Assembly (NCBI RefSeq): GCF_001905385.1
Contig: NZ_LIPF01000002.1
Location: 310,001 to 374,000, forward strand
Origin: Streptomyces sp. CB02414
GTDB lineage: Bacteria > Actinomycetota > Actinomycetes > Streptomycetales > Streptomycetaceae
DNA length: 64,000 bases
Reading direction: 5' to 3'
Below the pieces are notes generated by a model. That model was not told where the DNA came from and ran no database searches. It was given only the letters and a program-made list of their open reading frames with translations. This document shows positions 37,351 through 47,867 of this stretch, piece by piece. The translations under genes were made by a program, and so were the position numbers. Within the stretch, counting starts at the first letter, position 1. The number at the start of each line of letters is the position of its first letter.

Positions 37351-37468
37351 GTGGCTGGTCGCGCAGTTCCCCGCGCCCCTGGGTTGGCTGTAGCGACCGG
37401 CATGAGACAGACGCCGTCGGTCGCGCCCGCGCGGCGGAGCCGCAGATCGGACACAGCCCCGCGCCCCC
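37351..37468 (+). repeat. Streptomyces-type dispersed intergenic repeat
   Basis: The segment GCGCAGTTCCCCGCGCCCCT at 37361-37380, and a second part at about 37428-37468 (GCGGAGCCGCAGATCGGACA... CCCCGCGCCC), match a sequence pair I recall from many streptomycete intergenic regions. It is placed between glpX and the terminator. I see only one copy in this window, so repetition is from established knowledge, not shown here. Confidence 0.5.
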
Positions 37469-37474
37469 CGTGTG

Positions 37475-37510
37475 AAAAGGGCACCCTCTGTGCGGAGAGG
37501 GTGCCCTTTT
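37475..37510. terminator. Bidirectional intrinsic terminator between glpX and wblI
   Basis: A perfect 15-bp stem (37475-37489 / 37496-37510) with a 6-base loop and A/T-rich ends on both sides (AAAA... TTTTGTTTG), giving a U tract in both directions. Confidence 0.92.
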
Positions 37511-37523
37511 GTTTGCCCGGAGG

Positions 37524-37901
37524 TCAGCCGGCCGCCGCTATGCGGCCCGTCGTGCTGGCGGCCTTCTTCAGTTCCAGGTCGCGACGGCGGCGGCGGGCCA
37601 GGACCACGCGGCGTTCGGCGGCGGTGAGGCCGCCCCAGACGCCGTAGGGCTCGGGCTGCAGGAGGGCGTGCTCGCGGCACTCGACCATGACCGGGCAGCG
37701 TGCGCAGACCCGCTTGGCCGCCTCCTCGCGGGAGAGCCGGGCCGCGGTGGGTTCCTTGGAGGGGGCGAAGAACAGTCCGGCCTCGTCGCGCCGGCACACC
37801 GCCTCGGTGTGCCAGGGAGCGTCCTGGTCCCTGTGCCGCACAGGCACCCGCTGGGCCGGGACGGCAGCTACCTGCAGGGACGAATGCGGCGGTTGCAGCA
37901 C
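37524..37901 (-). CDS. wblI: WhiB-family iron-sulfur regulator (WblI-like)
   Basis: A 125-residue Wbl protein. The four [4Fe-4S] cysteines are C36 (VCRRDE), C66 and C69 (VCARCPV) and C75 (ECREHAL); GVWGG (87-91) is the family turn, and the tail is Arg-rich for DNA or sigma-factor interaction. Wbl proteins sense redox or NO and pair with the principal sigma factor. The symbol rests on synteny with S. coelicolor from memory. GTG 37901 with AGGAG 7 bases upstream. Confidence 0.9.
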   Translation of the reverse strand: MLQPPHSSLQVAAVPAQRVPVRHRDQDAPWHTEAVCRRDEAGLFFAPSKEPTAARLSREEAAKRVCARCPVMVECREHALLQPEPYGVWGGLTAAERRVVLARRRRRDLELKKAASTTGRIAAAG

Positions 37902-38005
37902 GGTCTACTCCTGACGACGGCTTCGCGAGCGAGAGAACGATGCGTCAGGCTTACCCGTTGTGCGCGCGCCTATGCACAGGGTTCCCAACCGGCGCGCGAG
38001 TCGCG

Positions 38006-38710
38006 CTACAGGTGCTTGCGCAAACCCTTCTCGACCTTGCGGTGCACCCGGTCGAGGATGTCCGCGACGAACTTGCCCCGCTTCGGCCGGGCCTCGACGC
38101 TGCCCAGCACCGCCCAGCCGTCCACGTACACGACGGGGGCGTCGGCCTCGGCGGAGTCGACGGCGTCCACCTCGAAGCTGCCGAGCACACCGCCGCCGGC
38201 TCCACGCAACGACACGTTCTCCGGGACCCGCACCTCGACGCTGCCGAAGACGGAGAACGCCTTGATCACGACCTGCTGGTGCTCGAAGAGCGCCTCGCTG
38301 AGATCGATCTCCACGCTGCCGAAGACCGCGTACGCGTGGATGCGGCGGCCGGCCCGCCAGCGGCCCTTGCGGACGGCGCCGCTGAAGACCGCGACCACGT
38401 TCTCGTCGGGGTCCGCCGGGACGGTGCCGGCGGTGGGGCGGTGGGGAGCCGGAGCGGCGCTGGGCCGCCCCGCGTGCGCGGCGGGCAGGTCGCGCACGAA
38501 GGCGTCCAGCTCGCCGACCGTTCTGGTGGCCAGCACGCCCTCGACGCGCTCGGCGTGCTCCTCGGCCGTCAGCCGCCCCTCGGCGAGGGCGTCGCGGAGC
38601 ATGTCGGCGATGCGGTCACGGTCGGCGTCCGAGGCGCGCATCTCGGAGACGCTCGGCGCGGTGCCGCGCGCTGCCGCGTCCTGCGTTGGGGCGTGCTTCT
38701 GAAGGTCCAC
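38006..38710 (-). CDS. DUF1707 protein with LiaF-like C-terminal domain
   Basis: A 234-residue cytoplasmic protein. Residues about 22-75 form the DUF1707 (SHOCT-like) domain: MRASDADRDRIADMLRDALA then EGRLTAEEHAERV. Residues about 100-210 contain the repeated SVFGSVEV / AVFGSVEID pattern of the LiaF-like (cell-wall-active antibiotic response) beta-helix. No membrane segment. GTG start without ribosome site; TACTCT 6 bases upstream suggests a leaderless mRNA. Proteins of this type may sense envelope stress, but the role here is unknown. Confidence 0.85.
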   Translation of the reverse strand: MDLQKHAPTQDAAARGTAPSVSEMRASDADRDRIADMLRDALAEGRLTAEEHAERVEGVLATRTVGELDAFVRDLPAAHAGRPSAAPAPHRPTAGTVPADPDENVVAVFSGAVRKGRWRAGRRIHAYAVFGSVEIDLSEALFEHQQVVIKAFSVFGSVEVRVPENVSLRGAGGGVLGSFEVDAVDSAEADAPVVYVDGWAVLGSVEARPKRGKFVADILDRVHRKVEKGLRKHL

Positions 38711-38716
38711 GGCAAC

Positions 38717-38722
38717 AGAGTA
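38717..38722 (-). promoter_or_regulatory. -10 hexamer for leaderless DUF1707 mRNA
   Basis: TACTCT on minus ends 6 bases before the GTG at 38710. A short palindrome (CGCGAT-AG-ATCGCG, about 38728-38741) lies just upstream and could be an operator. Confidence 0.4.
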
Positions 38723-38882
38723 GCGAAACGCGATAGATCGCGACTAGCCCTGTGGACGACCTTCTCGCGGAACGGCCGCGGACTTACTGAGCCTTACCTC
38801 ACAGGCTCGGCGCCGCGGGCAGGTTTTACGCTGGTTGGCGCTGCCAACGGAGGCCAGCCATGTCTAGTGAGGAATGGGCGAG

Positions 38883-40550
<1,668 letters not shown>

Positions 40551-40628
40551 GCCCCGGCCGTGACGATCCGCCTCCACGGGGAACAGTGGTCCCGGCGCGG
40601 ACGCTGTGACACGTGGAGGTGATCGTCG

Positions 40629-42032
40629 ATGGCCGACGAGCAGGACAGGACCGAGTACCGCACCGAGCACGACTCCATGGGCGAGGTGCGGGTGCCCGCC
40701 CACGCCAAGTGGCGGGCCCAGACACAGCGGGCGGTGGAGAACTTCCCCGTCTCCGGGCAGCGCATCGAGCGCGCGCACATCGAGGCGCTCGCCCGGATCA
40801 AGGGCGCGGCGGCCAAGGTCAACGCCGAGCTGGGCGTCCTGGACGAGGACGTCGCGGCCGCGATCCAGGAGGCGGCCGGCGAGGTCGCGGAGGGGAAGTG
40901 GGACGCGCACTTCCCCGTGGACGTGTTCCAGACGGGGTCGGGCACCTCGTCCAACATGAACACCAACGAGGTCGTCGCCACGCTGGCCAGTGAGCGCCTG
41001 GGCCGGGACGTGCACCCCAACGACCACGTCAACGCCTCGCAGTCCTCCAACGACGTCTTCCCGTCCTCCATCCACATCGCCGCCACCGCCGCCGTCACCC
41101 GTGACCTGATCCCGGCCCTCGACCACCTCGCCGGCGCCCTGGAGCGCAAGGCGGAGGAGTTCGCCGACGTGGTGAAGTCCGGGCGTACGCACCTCATGGA
41201 CGCCACTCCGGTCACCCTGGGCCAGGAGTTCGGCGGGTACGCCGCCCAGGTGCGGTACGGCGTCGAGCGGCTTCAGGCGTCGCTCCCCCGGCTCGCCGAG
41301 CTGCCGCTGGGCGGCACCGCGGTCGGCACCGGCATCAACACCCCGCCCGGCTTCTCCGCCGCCGTCATCGCGGAGGTGGCCCGCGCCACGGGGCTGCCGC
41401 TGACCGAGGCGCGCGACCACTTCGAGGCGCAGGGCGCCCGGGACGGCATCGTCGAGACCAGCGGGCAGCTGCGGACCATCGCGGTCGGACTGACGAAGAT
41501 CGCCAACGACCTGCGCTGGATGGCGTCCGGTCCGCGCACCGGGCTGGCGGAGATCTCGCTCCCCGACCTCCAGCCCGGGTCGTCCATCATGCCCGGCAAG
41601 GTCAACCCGGTGATCCCGGAGGCCGTGCTCATGGTCGCCGCCCAGGTCACCGGCAACGACGCGACCGTCGCCGCCGCCGGAGCGGCCGGCAACTTCGAGC
41701 TGAACGTCATGCTGCCGGTCATCGCCAAGAACGTGCTGGAGTCGGTGCGGCTGCTCGCCAACGTCTCCCGGCTGCTCGCCGACCGGACCGTCGACGGGGT
41801 CGTCGCGCACCGGGACCGGGCCCGGGAGTACGCCGAGTCGTCGCCCTCCGTCGTCACGCCGCTGAACAAGTACATCGGGTACGAGGAGGCCGCCAAGGTC
41901 GCCAAGAAGGCGCTCGCGGAGCGGAAGACGATCCGTCAGGTCGTGCTCGAGGGCGGGTACGTCGAGCGCGGCGACCTCACGCACGAGCAGCTGGACGAGG
42001 CGCTGGACGTGCTGCGGATGACCCGCCCGTGA
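40629..42032 (+). CDS. fumC: Fumarate hydratase class II
   Basis: A 467-residue, iron-independent fumarase of the aspartase/fumarase superfamily. The superfamily signature [11 protein letters not shown] is present, with [23 protein letters not shown] and [17 protein letters not shown] completing the active site. ATG 40629 follows GGAGGTG. Directly downstream of the class I gene, so cells can make oxygen-stable and oxygen-labile isozymes from one locus. Ends about 100 bases before the DUF402 gene. Confidence 0.96.
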   Translation: MADEQDRTEYRTEHDSMGEVRVPAHAKWRAQTQRAVENFPVSGQRIERAHIEALARIKGAAAKVNAELGVLDEDVAAAIQEAAGEVAEGKWDAHFPVDVFQTGSGTSSNMNTNEVVATLASERLGRDVHPNDHVNASQSSNDVFPSSIHIAATAAVTRDLIPALDHLAGALERKAEEFADVVKSGRTHLMDATPVTLGQEFGGYAAQVRYGVERLQASLPRLAELPLGGTAVGTGINTPPGFSAAVIAEVARATGLPLTEARDHFEAQGARDGIVETSGQLRTIAVGLTKIANDLRWMASGPRTGLAEISLPDLQPGSSIMPGKVNPVIPEAVLMVAAQVTGNDATVAAAGAAGNFELNVMLPVIAKNVLESVRLLANVSRLLADRTVDGVVAHRDRAREYAESSPSVVTPLNKYIGYEEAAKVAKKALAERKTIRQVVLEGGYVERGDLTHEQLDEALDVLRMTRP

Positions 42033-42119
42033 CCGGACGGCCCCGGCCCGGAAGCGCGGCGGCCGTCCCGCGCGGGGGTGCTCCTCGCGATCACCGGCGC
42101 GTCGGATGGCCGGGGCACC

Positions 42120-42125
42120 TAATAT
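42120..42125 (+). promoter_or_regulatory. -10 hexamer for leaderless DUF402 mRNA
   Basis: TAATAT, close to the consensus TATAAT, ends 6 bases before the ATG at 42132, and no ribosome site is present. Strongest of the leaderless-type signals in this window; the -35 is not evident. Confidence 0.5.
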
Positions 42126-42131
42126 CTGCCC

Positions 42132-42833
42132 ATGGCAGACGGTGAGACGGTGAGCGCGGCGGAGGCGGACGGGCCGGCGGCCCCCGCGGAGTTCTGGACC
42201 CCGGGGAGCCACATCCTGTGGCGCTACCGGGAGAACGGCGGCCCGCACGTGCACATCGCACGCCCCGTCACCGTCGTACGGGACGACGCGGACCTGCTCG
42301 CGGTCTGGCTGGCGCCCGGCACCGAGTGCGTGAAGCCGGTCATCGCCGACGGCACGCCCGTGCACCTGGAACCGCTGGTGACGCGCTACACCAAGCCGCG
42401 CACGGTGCAGCGCGACCGGTGGTTCGGCACGGGCGTGCTGAAGCTGGCGCGGCCCGGTGCGCCCTGGTCGGTGTGGCTGTTCTGGGACCCGGGCTGGCGG
42501 TTCAAGAACTGGTACGTGAACCTGGAGGAGCCGCTCGCCCGCTGGGAGGGCGGCGTCGACTCCGAGGACCACTTCCTGGACATCTCGGTGCACCCGGACC
42601 GCGGCTGGCACTGGCGGGACGAGGACGAGTTCGCGCAGGCCCAGCGGGACCGGCTGATGGACGCCCGGCTGGCCGAGCGGGTGCGGCAGGCGGGACGGGC
42701 CGCGGTGGCGGAGATCCGCGCCTGGGAGTCCCCGTACGCGGACGGCTGGGAACACTGGCGACCGGATCCGTCGTGGGAGGTACCGTCGCTCCCCGGGGAC
42801 TGGGACCGCACACCCGCGCATGTGTCCTCATGA
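42132..42833 (+). CDS. DUF402-domain protein (putative nucleotide phosphatase)
   Basis: A 233-residue protein with the DUF402 core: LWRYRENGGPHVHIARPVTV, VLKLARPGAPWSVWLFWD and WYVNLEEPLARWEGGVDSED with HFLDISVHPD. The last two segments hold the conserved acidic residues that bind metal in the family, which includes FomD and staphylococcal Ntdp, enzymes hydrolysing nucleotide phosphates. The first 25 residues are an acidic Ala-rich extension. A nucleotide substrate is likely but not defined. Confidence 0.85.
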   Translation: MADGETVSAAEADGPAAPAEFWTPGSHILWRYRENGGPHVHIARPVTVVRDDADLLAVWLAPGTECVKPVIADGTPVHLEPLVTRYTKPRTVQRDRWFGTGVLKLARPGAPWSVWLFWDPGWRFKNWYVNLEEPLARWEGGVDSEDHFLDISVHPDRGWHWRDEDEFAQAQRDRLMDARLAERVRQAGRAAVAEIRAWESPYADGWEHWRPDPSWEVPSLPGDWDRTPAHVSS

Positions 42834-42948
42834 GACCCTTGATGCGCCCCCGGGCAGGAAACGTAGGATCGTCCTCCGCAACCAGCAGGGCAGCAACCAG
42901 CGGGGCGTGCACCGTGCTTGACCGATCGTCACCGAGGGGCGGCAGGAC

Positions 42949-43131
42949 GTGAGCGAGAGGTACGCAGACAACACGGGCATGGGCCGCGGACGGTCCGCCG
43001 GTGACACAGGAACAGCCTCTGACCACGCGGGAATCCCGTTCCCGGGGCACGTATTCCGGGTATCGGGATTTCTGCGGGACGAACTGCACGCGCCGCGCGC
43101 AGTCCCGGACGGATGGATTCGACACGCGTGA
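42949..43131 (+). CDS. Possible 60-codon ORF coupled to the phosphatase gene
   Basis: A GTG-started frame (MSERYADNTGMGRG...) with GAGGGG about 12 bases upstream; its TGA overlaps a GTG (43128) in frame with the downstream phosphatase, forming GTGA. The codon third-position GC looks lower than in neighbouring genes, and I recognise no domain. It could be a leader ORF, a real small protein, or chance. Confidence 0.3.
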   Translation: MSERYADNTGMGRGRSAGDTGTASDHAGIPFPGHVFRVSGFLRDELHAPRAVPDGWIRHA

Positions 43132-45200
43132 CGGAGCACCCGACCTCCTTCGACCGCCCGACGGCGGGCGGTGACCCCGCGGACCCCCGCGGGGCGCTCC
43201 TGCGTACCCCCGTGCCGCCGCGCGCCTCCGGGTCCGCGTTATCGGCACAGGGGCGCGCCGGCCAGACGCCGCCGACCTCCGGCACGGGCGCCTTCGAGCA
43301 CTCCCAGCCCGGCACCGAACCGGCCACCGGTTCCGACACCCACCGGCCGCGGCCCACACCCGACGGCGTCCCGGTGCAGCCGGGGGGCGCGCAGACCGGT
43401 GCGGGAGCCGGGCCCGGGCCCGACGGTGCGGGGACACCGGCGCGGGCCGAGCGCCGTACCGGGCAGGTCACCTCGCCCGGCCGGCCCACGCCCATGCGGC
43501 GGGACGGGGACCGGCTGCGCTTCGTGGGGGCCGCGACCCGGCGGATCGCGCGGGGCATGGACCTCGACGAGATCGTGATGGGGCTGTGCCGGGCCACCGT
43601 GCCGACCTTCGCGGACGCGATCCTCGTCTACCTGCGCGAGCCGTTGCCGGTCGGCGACGAGCGGCCCACCGGCCCGCTGGTGCTGCGGCTGCGGCGCACC
43701 GACCGCATACCGGCCGAGCGGGACACCGAGACGGGGTTCACGCCCGCGGTCCAGCCCGAACCCTCGGAACTGGAGACGGTCGGCTCCGAGCTGTGCGAGG
43801 TGCGGCCGGGCAGCGCGCTCGCCGAGGTGCTGCGCGGGGTGCGCCCGGTCTTCACGGACACCCCCGCGGCCCGCGCCGCCCTGCCCGAGCTGCTCGGGGA
43901 CGGCGGCGGCTTCGCCGTGCCCGACGGGCAGCGGGCGATCCTCGCGCCGCTGCGCGGCCGGCGCAGGGTGATCGGGGCCGCCCTCTTCCTGCGCGGCCCC
44001 GAGCGCGTCGCCTTCGAGGCCGACGACCTGCTGGTCGCCGCCCAGCTGGCCACGCACAGCGCGCTCGGCATCGACAAGGCGGTGCTGTACGGCCGTGAGG
44101 CGTACATCGCCGACGAGCTGCAGCGCACCATGCTCCCGGAGAACCTGCCGCACTGCACCGGCGTGCGGCTCGCCTCCCGCTACCTCCCGGCCGCGGAGAC
44201 CGCGCGGGTCGGCGGCGACTGGTACGACGCGATCCCGCTGCCCGGCAGCCGCGTCGCGCTGGTCGTCGGCGACGTGATGGGCCACTCCATGACGTCGGCG
44301 GCCATCATGGGCCAGCTGCGGACCACCGCGCAGACCCTGGCCGGGCTCGACCTGCCGCCGCAGGAGGTGCTGCACCACCTCGACGAGCAGGCCCAGCGCC
44401 TGGGCACCGACCGCATGGCGACCTGTCTGTACGCCGTGTACGACCCGGTCTCGCACCGCATCACCGTCGCCAACGCCGGCCACCCGCCGCCCGTACTGCT
44501 GCACCTCGGCGGTCACGCGGAGGTGCTGCGGGTGCCCGCGGGCGCCCCGATCGGCGTGGGGGGCGTGGACTTCGAGGCCGTGGAGCTGGACGCCCCCGCG
44601 GGCGCCACGCTGCTGCTCTACACCGACGGGCTGGTCGAGTCCCGCCTGCGCGACGTGTGGACCGGCATAGAGCAGCTGCGGGAGCGCCTCGCCGTCACCG
44701 CGCAGCTCACCGGCCCCGACCATCCGCCGCCCCTGGAAGCCCTGTGCGACGAGGTGCTGGACATGCTCGGGCCGGGCGACCGGGACGACGACATCGCGCT
44801 GCTCGCCGCCCGCTTCGACGGCATCGCGCCCAGCGACGTGGCGTACTGGTTCCTGGAGCCCGACGACACCGCTCCGGGACGGGCCAGGCGGCTGGCCCGC
44901 CGCGCCCTCGGCCGCTGGGGCATGGAGGACCTGACCGACTCCGTGGAGCTGCTGGTCAGCGAGGTCGTGACCAATGCCGTGCGGTACGCCACCAAGCCGG
45001 TCACCCTGCGGCTGCTGCGCACGGACGTGCTGCGCTGCGAGGTCGGCGACGACGTGCCGCAGCTGCCGCGACTGCGGCAGGCGCGGGCCACCGACGAGGG
45101 CGGGCGTGGGCTGTACCTGGTCAACCGGCTGGCCCGGCGCTGGGGAGCGACCCGGCTGAGCACCGGGAAGGTGGTCTGGTTCGAGCTGAACCGGGGCTGA
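43113..45200 (+). CDS. GAF-PP2C phosphatase with HATPase domain (SpoIIE/RsbU-like), TTA codon
   Basis: A 695-residue regulator: a variable Gly/Pro/Thr-rich N-terminus (1-130), a GAF domain (about 135-325), a PP2C phosphatase (about 345-570, with GGDWYD, GDVMGHSM and GDRDDDIALLAARF), and an RsbW-like HATPase (about 590-690, ELLVSEVVTNAVRYAT and GRGLYLVNRLARRWG). It probably controls partner-switching of a sigma factor. Codon 43 (43239-43241) is TTA, so full translation should need the bldA tRNA. Start ATG 43113; GTG 43128 is an alternative. Confidence 0.9.
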   Translation: MDSTRVTEHPTSFDRPTAGGDPADPRGALLRTPVPPRASGSALSAQGRAGQTPPTSGTGAFEHSQPGTEPATGSDTHRPRPTPDGVPVQPGGAQTGAGAGPGPDGAGTPARAERRTGQVTSPGRPTPMRRDGDRLRFVGAATRRIARGMDLDEIVMGLCRATVPTFADAILVYLREPLPVGDERPTGPLVLRLRRTDRIPAERDTETGFTPAVQPEPSELETVGSELCEVRPGSALAEVLRGVRPVFTDTPAARAALPELLGDGGGFAVPDGQRAILAPLRGRRRVIGAALFLRGPERVAFEADDLLVAAQLATHSALGIDKAVLYGREAYIADELQRTMLPENLPHCTGVRLASRYLPAAETARVGGDWYDAIPLPGSRVALVVGDVMGHSMTSAAIMGQLRTTAQTLAGLDLPPQEVLHHLDEQAQRLGTDRMATCLYAVYDPVSHRITVANAGHPPPVLLHLGGHAEVLRVPAGAPIGVGGVDFEAVELDAPAGATLLLYTDGLVESRLRDVWTGIEQLRERLAVTAQLTGPDHPPPLEALCDEVLDMLGPGDRDDDIALLAARFDGIAPSDVAYWFLEPDDTAPGRARRLARRALGRWGMEDLTDSVELLVSEVVTNAVRYATKPVTLRLLRTDVLRCEVGDDVPQLPRLRQARATDEGGRGLYLVNRLARRWGATRLSTGKVVWFELNRG

Positions 45201-45214
45201 GCCCCCGTACAACT

Positions 45215-45248
45215 GGAAGGGCGCCCGGTGCTCACCGGGCGCCCTTCC
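45215..45248. terminator. Bidirectional terminator, 16-bp stem
   Basis: Perfect inverted repeat 45215-45230 / 45233-45248 around a two-base centre, between the convergent phosphatase and PBP genes. GC-rich without a U tract. Confidence 0.8.
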
Positions 45249-45275
45249 GCGTACCTGCTTCCGCTGCCTGCGCTC

Positions 45276-47585
45276 CTACCGCTCCTGCCGGTCCACGTCC
45301 GGGAAGAACGGGTTCTCCGGTTCCGTGGACGCCCCGCCGGTCGGCGGCGCCTCGGACGACGGGCTGCCGGACGGCGACTCGGACACCGACTCCGACGGCG
45401 ACTCGCTCACCGGCGGCTCGGACGTCGGGTCCTCCGTCTCCGGCTCCTCGCTCTCGGGCGGCTCGGGCGTCTCCTCCTGGGACGGCGACTGGGACGGCGA
45501 CTCGCTCGGCGACGGGGTGGTGCTCGGCTTCACCGCGTTGCCCTGCTTGGTCTCCAGCTCGAACTCGCTGACCTCGTCCATGACGCCGAAGGTGTACGCG
45601 GCCCAGATCTCCGCCGGGAAGCCACCGCCGTTGACGCGGTAGTCGACGCCGCCGGCCTTGTACATCGGGACCTGGGCGTGGGTCTTCGGGTCCTCGCCGA
45701 ACAGGCCGACCGAGGTGACCAGCTCGGGCGTGTACCCGCTGAACCAGGCCGACTTGTTGTTGTCGGACGTGCCGGTCTTGCCGGCGACCGTCTGGCCGTC
45801 GCGCAGCGGGTTGTTCCGCACGGACGTCTTGGCCGTACCGTCATCGACCACGCCGGTGAGCACGGAGGTCACCGTGTCGGCGGCCTCGCGGCTGATGACC
45901 TGCTCGCCGATCGGCTCGGGGAACTCCACCGTGCGGTCCTTGTGCTCGACCGACTTGACGATGGCCGGCGTGACCTTCTTGCCGTGGTTGTCGAGGGTGG
46001 CGTAGACACCAGCCATCTCCAGCGGGCTGGCGCCCATACTGCCCAGGGTCTGGGCGGGCACGGCCTGGTCGCCCTCGGTGTTCATCCCGAGGTCGCCGGC
46101 GACCTTCATGACCTGCTCCATGCCGACGTCGACGCCCATCTGCGCGAAGGCGGAGTTGACGGACTTGTTCATCGCCTCCTGGACGGTGATGTCCCCGTAG
46201 CTCCTGTCGTCCTCGTTGGGCGGTGCGAAGCCGACCTCCCGGTCGCCGTCCATGACGGGGCGCTCGCTGGTGCCGTCGTAGATCGTGTTGGCCGTGATGG
46301 GGTCGCCGTCCTGGGTCTCGGCGTCCTGGTCGACGGCCGCGGCGAAGATCACCGGCTTGAAGGTGGAGGCGGGCTGGTAGTCGTCGCGGGTGGCGTTGTT
46401 CGTGTAGTGCTTCACGTAGTCCACGCCGCCGTACATCGCCACGACGCCGCCCGTCTTCGGGTCGACGGAGACGGCGCCGGCCTGGACGTCGGCGTCGACG
46501 TCGCGCTTCTCGGGGTCGAGCTTGCTGGTGAGCTTGGCCTTGACGGCCTTCTCCAGCTCCGCCTGCTTCTCCTTGTCGATGTTGAGGGTGACGGTGTAGC
46601 CGCCGAGGTCCAGAAGGGCCTTGGCCTGCTCCATGTCCTCGGCCGCGCCCTGCTCGACGAGCTGCTTCTTGATCTCGTAGTCGGCCGCGGTCACCAGGTA
46701 CCCGGTCTGGCCCTGCATTCCCGCTGCGGCCTTGGGCTCCTTCGGCTCCGGGAACTTCATGCCCTGGCGATCGGACTGGCTCAGCCAGTCCTCCTCGACC
46801 ATATTGTCCAGGACGTAGTTCCAGCGCTCCTGGACGAGCTTCTTGCCGGTGTCGCTGGCGATCGCCCAGTCGTACTGGTTCGGTGCCTGGAGCAGCGCCG
46901 CGAGGTACGCGCCCTGCTCGACCGTAAGGTCCTGGGCGTCGACGCGGTAGTAGGCCTGCGCGGCGGCCTGAATACCGTAGGCGCCGCGGCCGTAGTAGCT
47001 GGTGTTGATGTAGCCGGCCAGGATGTAGTCCTTGGACTTCTCCCGGTCCAGCTTCAGGGAGATGACCAGCTCCTTGAGCTTGCGCGTGACCGTCTGTTCC
47101 TGGGACAGGTAGTAGTTCTTGACGTACTGCTGGGTGATGGTCGAGCCGCCCTGCGCGCCCTTGCCGGAGAGCGTGTTGAGCAGGCCGCGCGCGGTGCCCT
47201 TGAGGTCGACGCCGGAGTCCTTGTAGAAGGTCTTGTTCTCGGCGGCGACGAAGGTGCGCTGGACCTCCTTGGGCACCTTGGCCAGGTCGACGATCTCGCG
47301 GTTGCGGTCGCCGGTGCGGGTCATGATGCTGCCGTCGCTGTACTTGTAGACGTTGCTCTGCAGCTCGGCCTCGGGGTTGCCCTCGGGGATGTCGATCACC
47401 ATGTACAGCACGATGAAGGCGCCCATGCCGAGCAGGCAGAGGCCGAAGAACGTGCCGAGGATCTTCTTCCAGGTGAAGAACCTGCGTATGCCGCTCTTCT
47501 GGCCGGCCCCCGACGAACGGCGGGTTTTCGGCGCCGCGCGGCGGCCACCGCGCTGTCGCGCTCTTCTCTCTTCCGCTCGCCCCAT
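45276..47585 (-). CDS. Class A penicillin-binding protein (transglycosylase/transpeptidase)
   Basis: A 769-residue bifunctional peptidoglycan synthase. Basic N-terminus, one membrane helix (about 41-63), GT51 glycosyltransferase (about 85-265; catalytic Glu116 in AAENKTFYKDSGVD, and GGSTITQQYVKN), then the transpeptidase with S407-TFK410, SVN (475-477) and KTG (603-605). The usual EDxxFxxH element reads ENKTFYKD, a variant at the second residue and at the His. The last 90 or so residues are Ser/Pro/Glu-rich. ATG 47585 has GGAG about 12 bases upstream; two in-frame ATGs lie upstream. Probably one of several PBPs in the genome. Confidence 0.94.
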   Translation of the reverse strand: MGRAEERRARQRGGRRAAPKTRRSSGAGQKSGIRRFFTWKKILGTFFGLCLLGMGAFIVLYMVIDIPEGNPEAELQSNVYKYSDGSIMTRTGDRNREIVDLAKVPKEVQRTFVAAENKTFYKDSGVDLKGTARGLLNTLSGKGAQGGSTITQQYVKNYYLSQEQTVTRKLKELVISLKLDREKSKDYILAGYINTSYYGRGAYGIQAAAQAYYRVDAQDLTVEQGAYLAALLQAPNQYDWAIASDTGKKLVQERWNYVLDNMVEEDWLSQSDRQGMKFPEPKEPKAAAGMQGQTGYLVTAADYEIKKQLVEQGAAEDMEQAKALLDLGGYTVTLNIDKEKQAELEKAVKAKLTSKLDPEKRDVDADVQAGAVSVDPKTGGVVAMYGGVDYVKHYTNNATRDDYQPASTFKPVIFAAAVDQDAETQDGDPITANTIYDGTSERPVMDGDREVGFAPPNEDDRSYGDITVQEAMNKSVNSAFAQMGVDVGMEQVMKVAGDLGMNTEGDQAVPAQTLGSMGASPLEMAGVYATLDNHGKKVTPAIVKSVEHKDRTVEFPEPIGEQVISREAADTVTSVLTGVVDDGTAKTSVRNNPLRDGQTVAGKTGTSDNNKSAWFSGYTPELVTSVGLFGEDPKTHAQVPMYKAGGVDYRVNGGGFPAEIWAAYTFGVMDEVSEFELETKQGNAVKPSTTPSPSESPSQSPSQEETPEPPESEEPETEDPTSEPPVSESPSESVSESPSGSPSSEAPPTGGASTEPENPFFPDVDRQER

Positions 47586-47789
47586 GGGTCCGATCCGCTC
47601 CGCTTCCTTCATCTGTGGGCACGCTCTGCTCACGTGTCACACAGGTTCGTCGCTCAGGTCAGCTCAGAAAGCTAACACCGGGAGATAAGACAAACGCCTG
47701 CCGATCCGGCCTTGTACGGACGTGAGAATCAGCACCCGTTCCCCTGGAACCGACGTACGAGAGGGGTTCAGGGTTGCCGTTCGAGGGTA

Positions 47790-47822
47790 AAGTGATATCA
47801 CTTAGATAGACCTGAGATAGAC
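47790..47822. promoter_or_regulatory. Palindrome plus direct-repeat operator of the SPFH-RHH operon
   Basis: AAGTGATATCACTT (47790-47803) is a perfect 14-bp palindrome. It is followed at once by two exact copies of AGATAGAC (47804-47811 and 47815-47822), 11 bases apart, one helical turn. The block sits 45-80 bases upstream of the SPFH start, in the expected promoter zone, and suits a ribbon-helix-helix or other dimeric repressor. Confidence 0.6.
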
Positions 47823-47867
47823 GTCCGGGCGCGTCCGAGCGCGCCCGCCGAGAACGGGGGACTCGCC

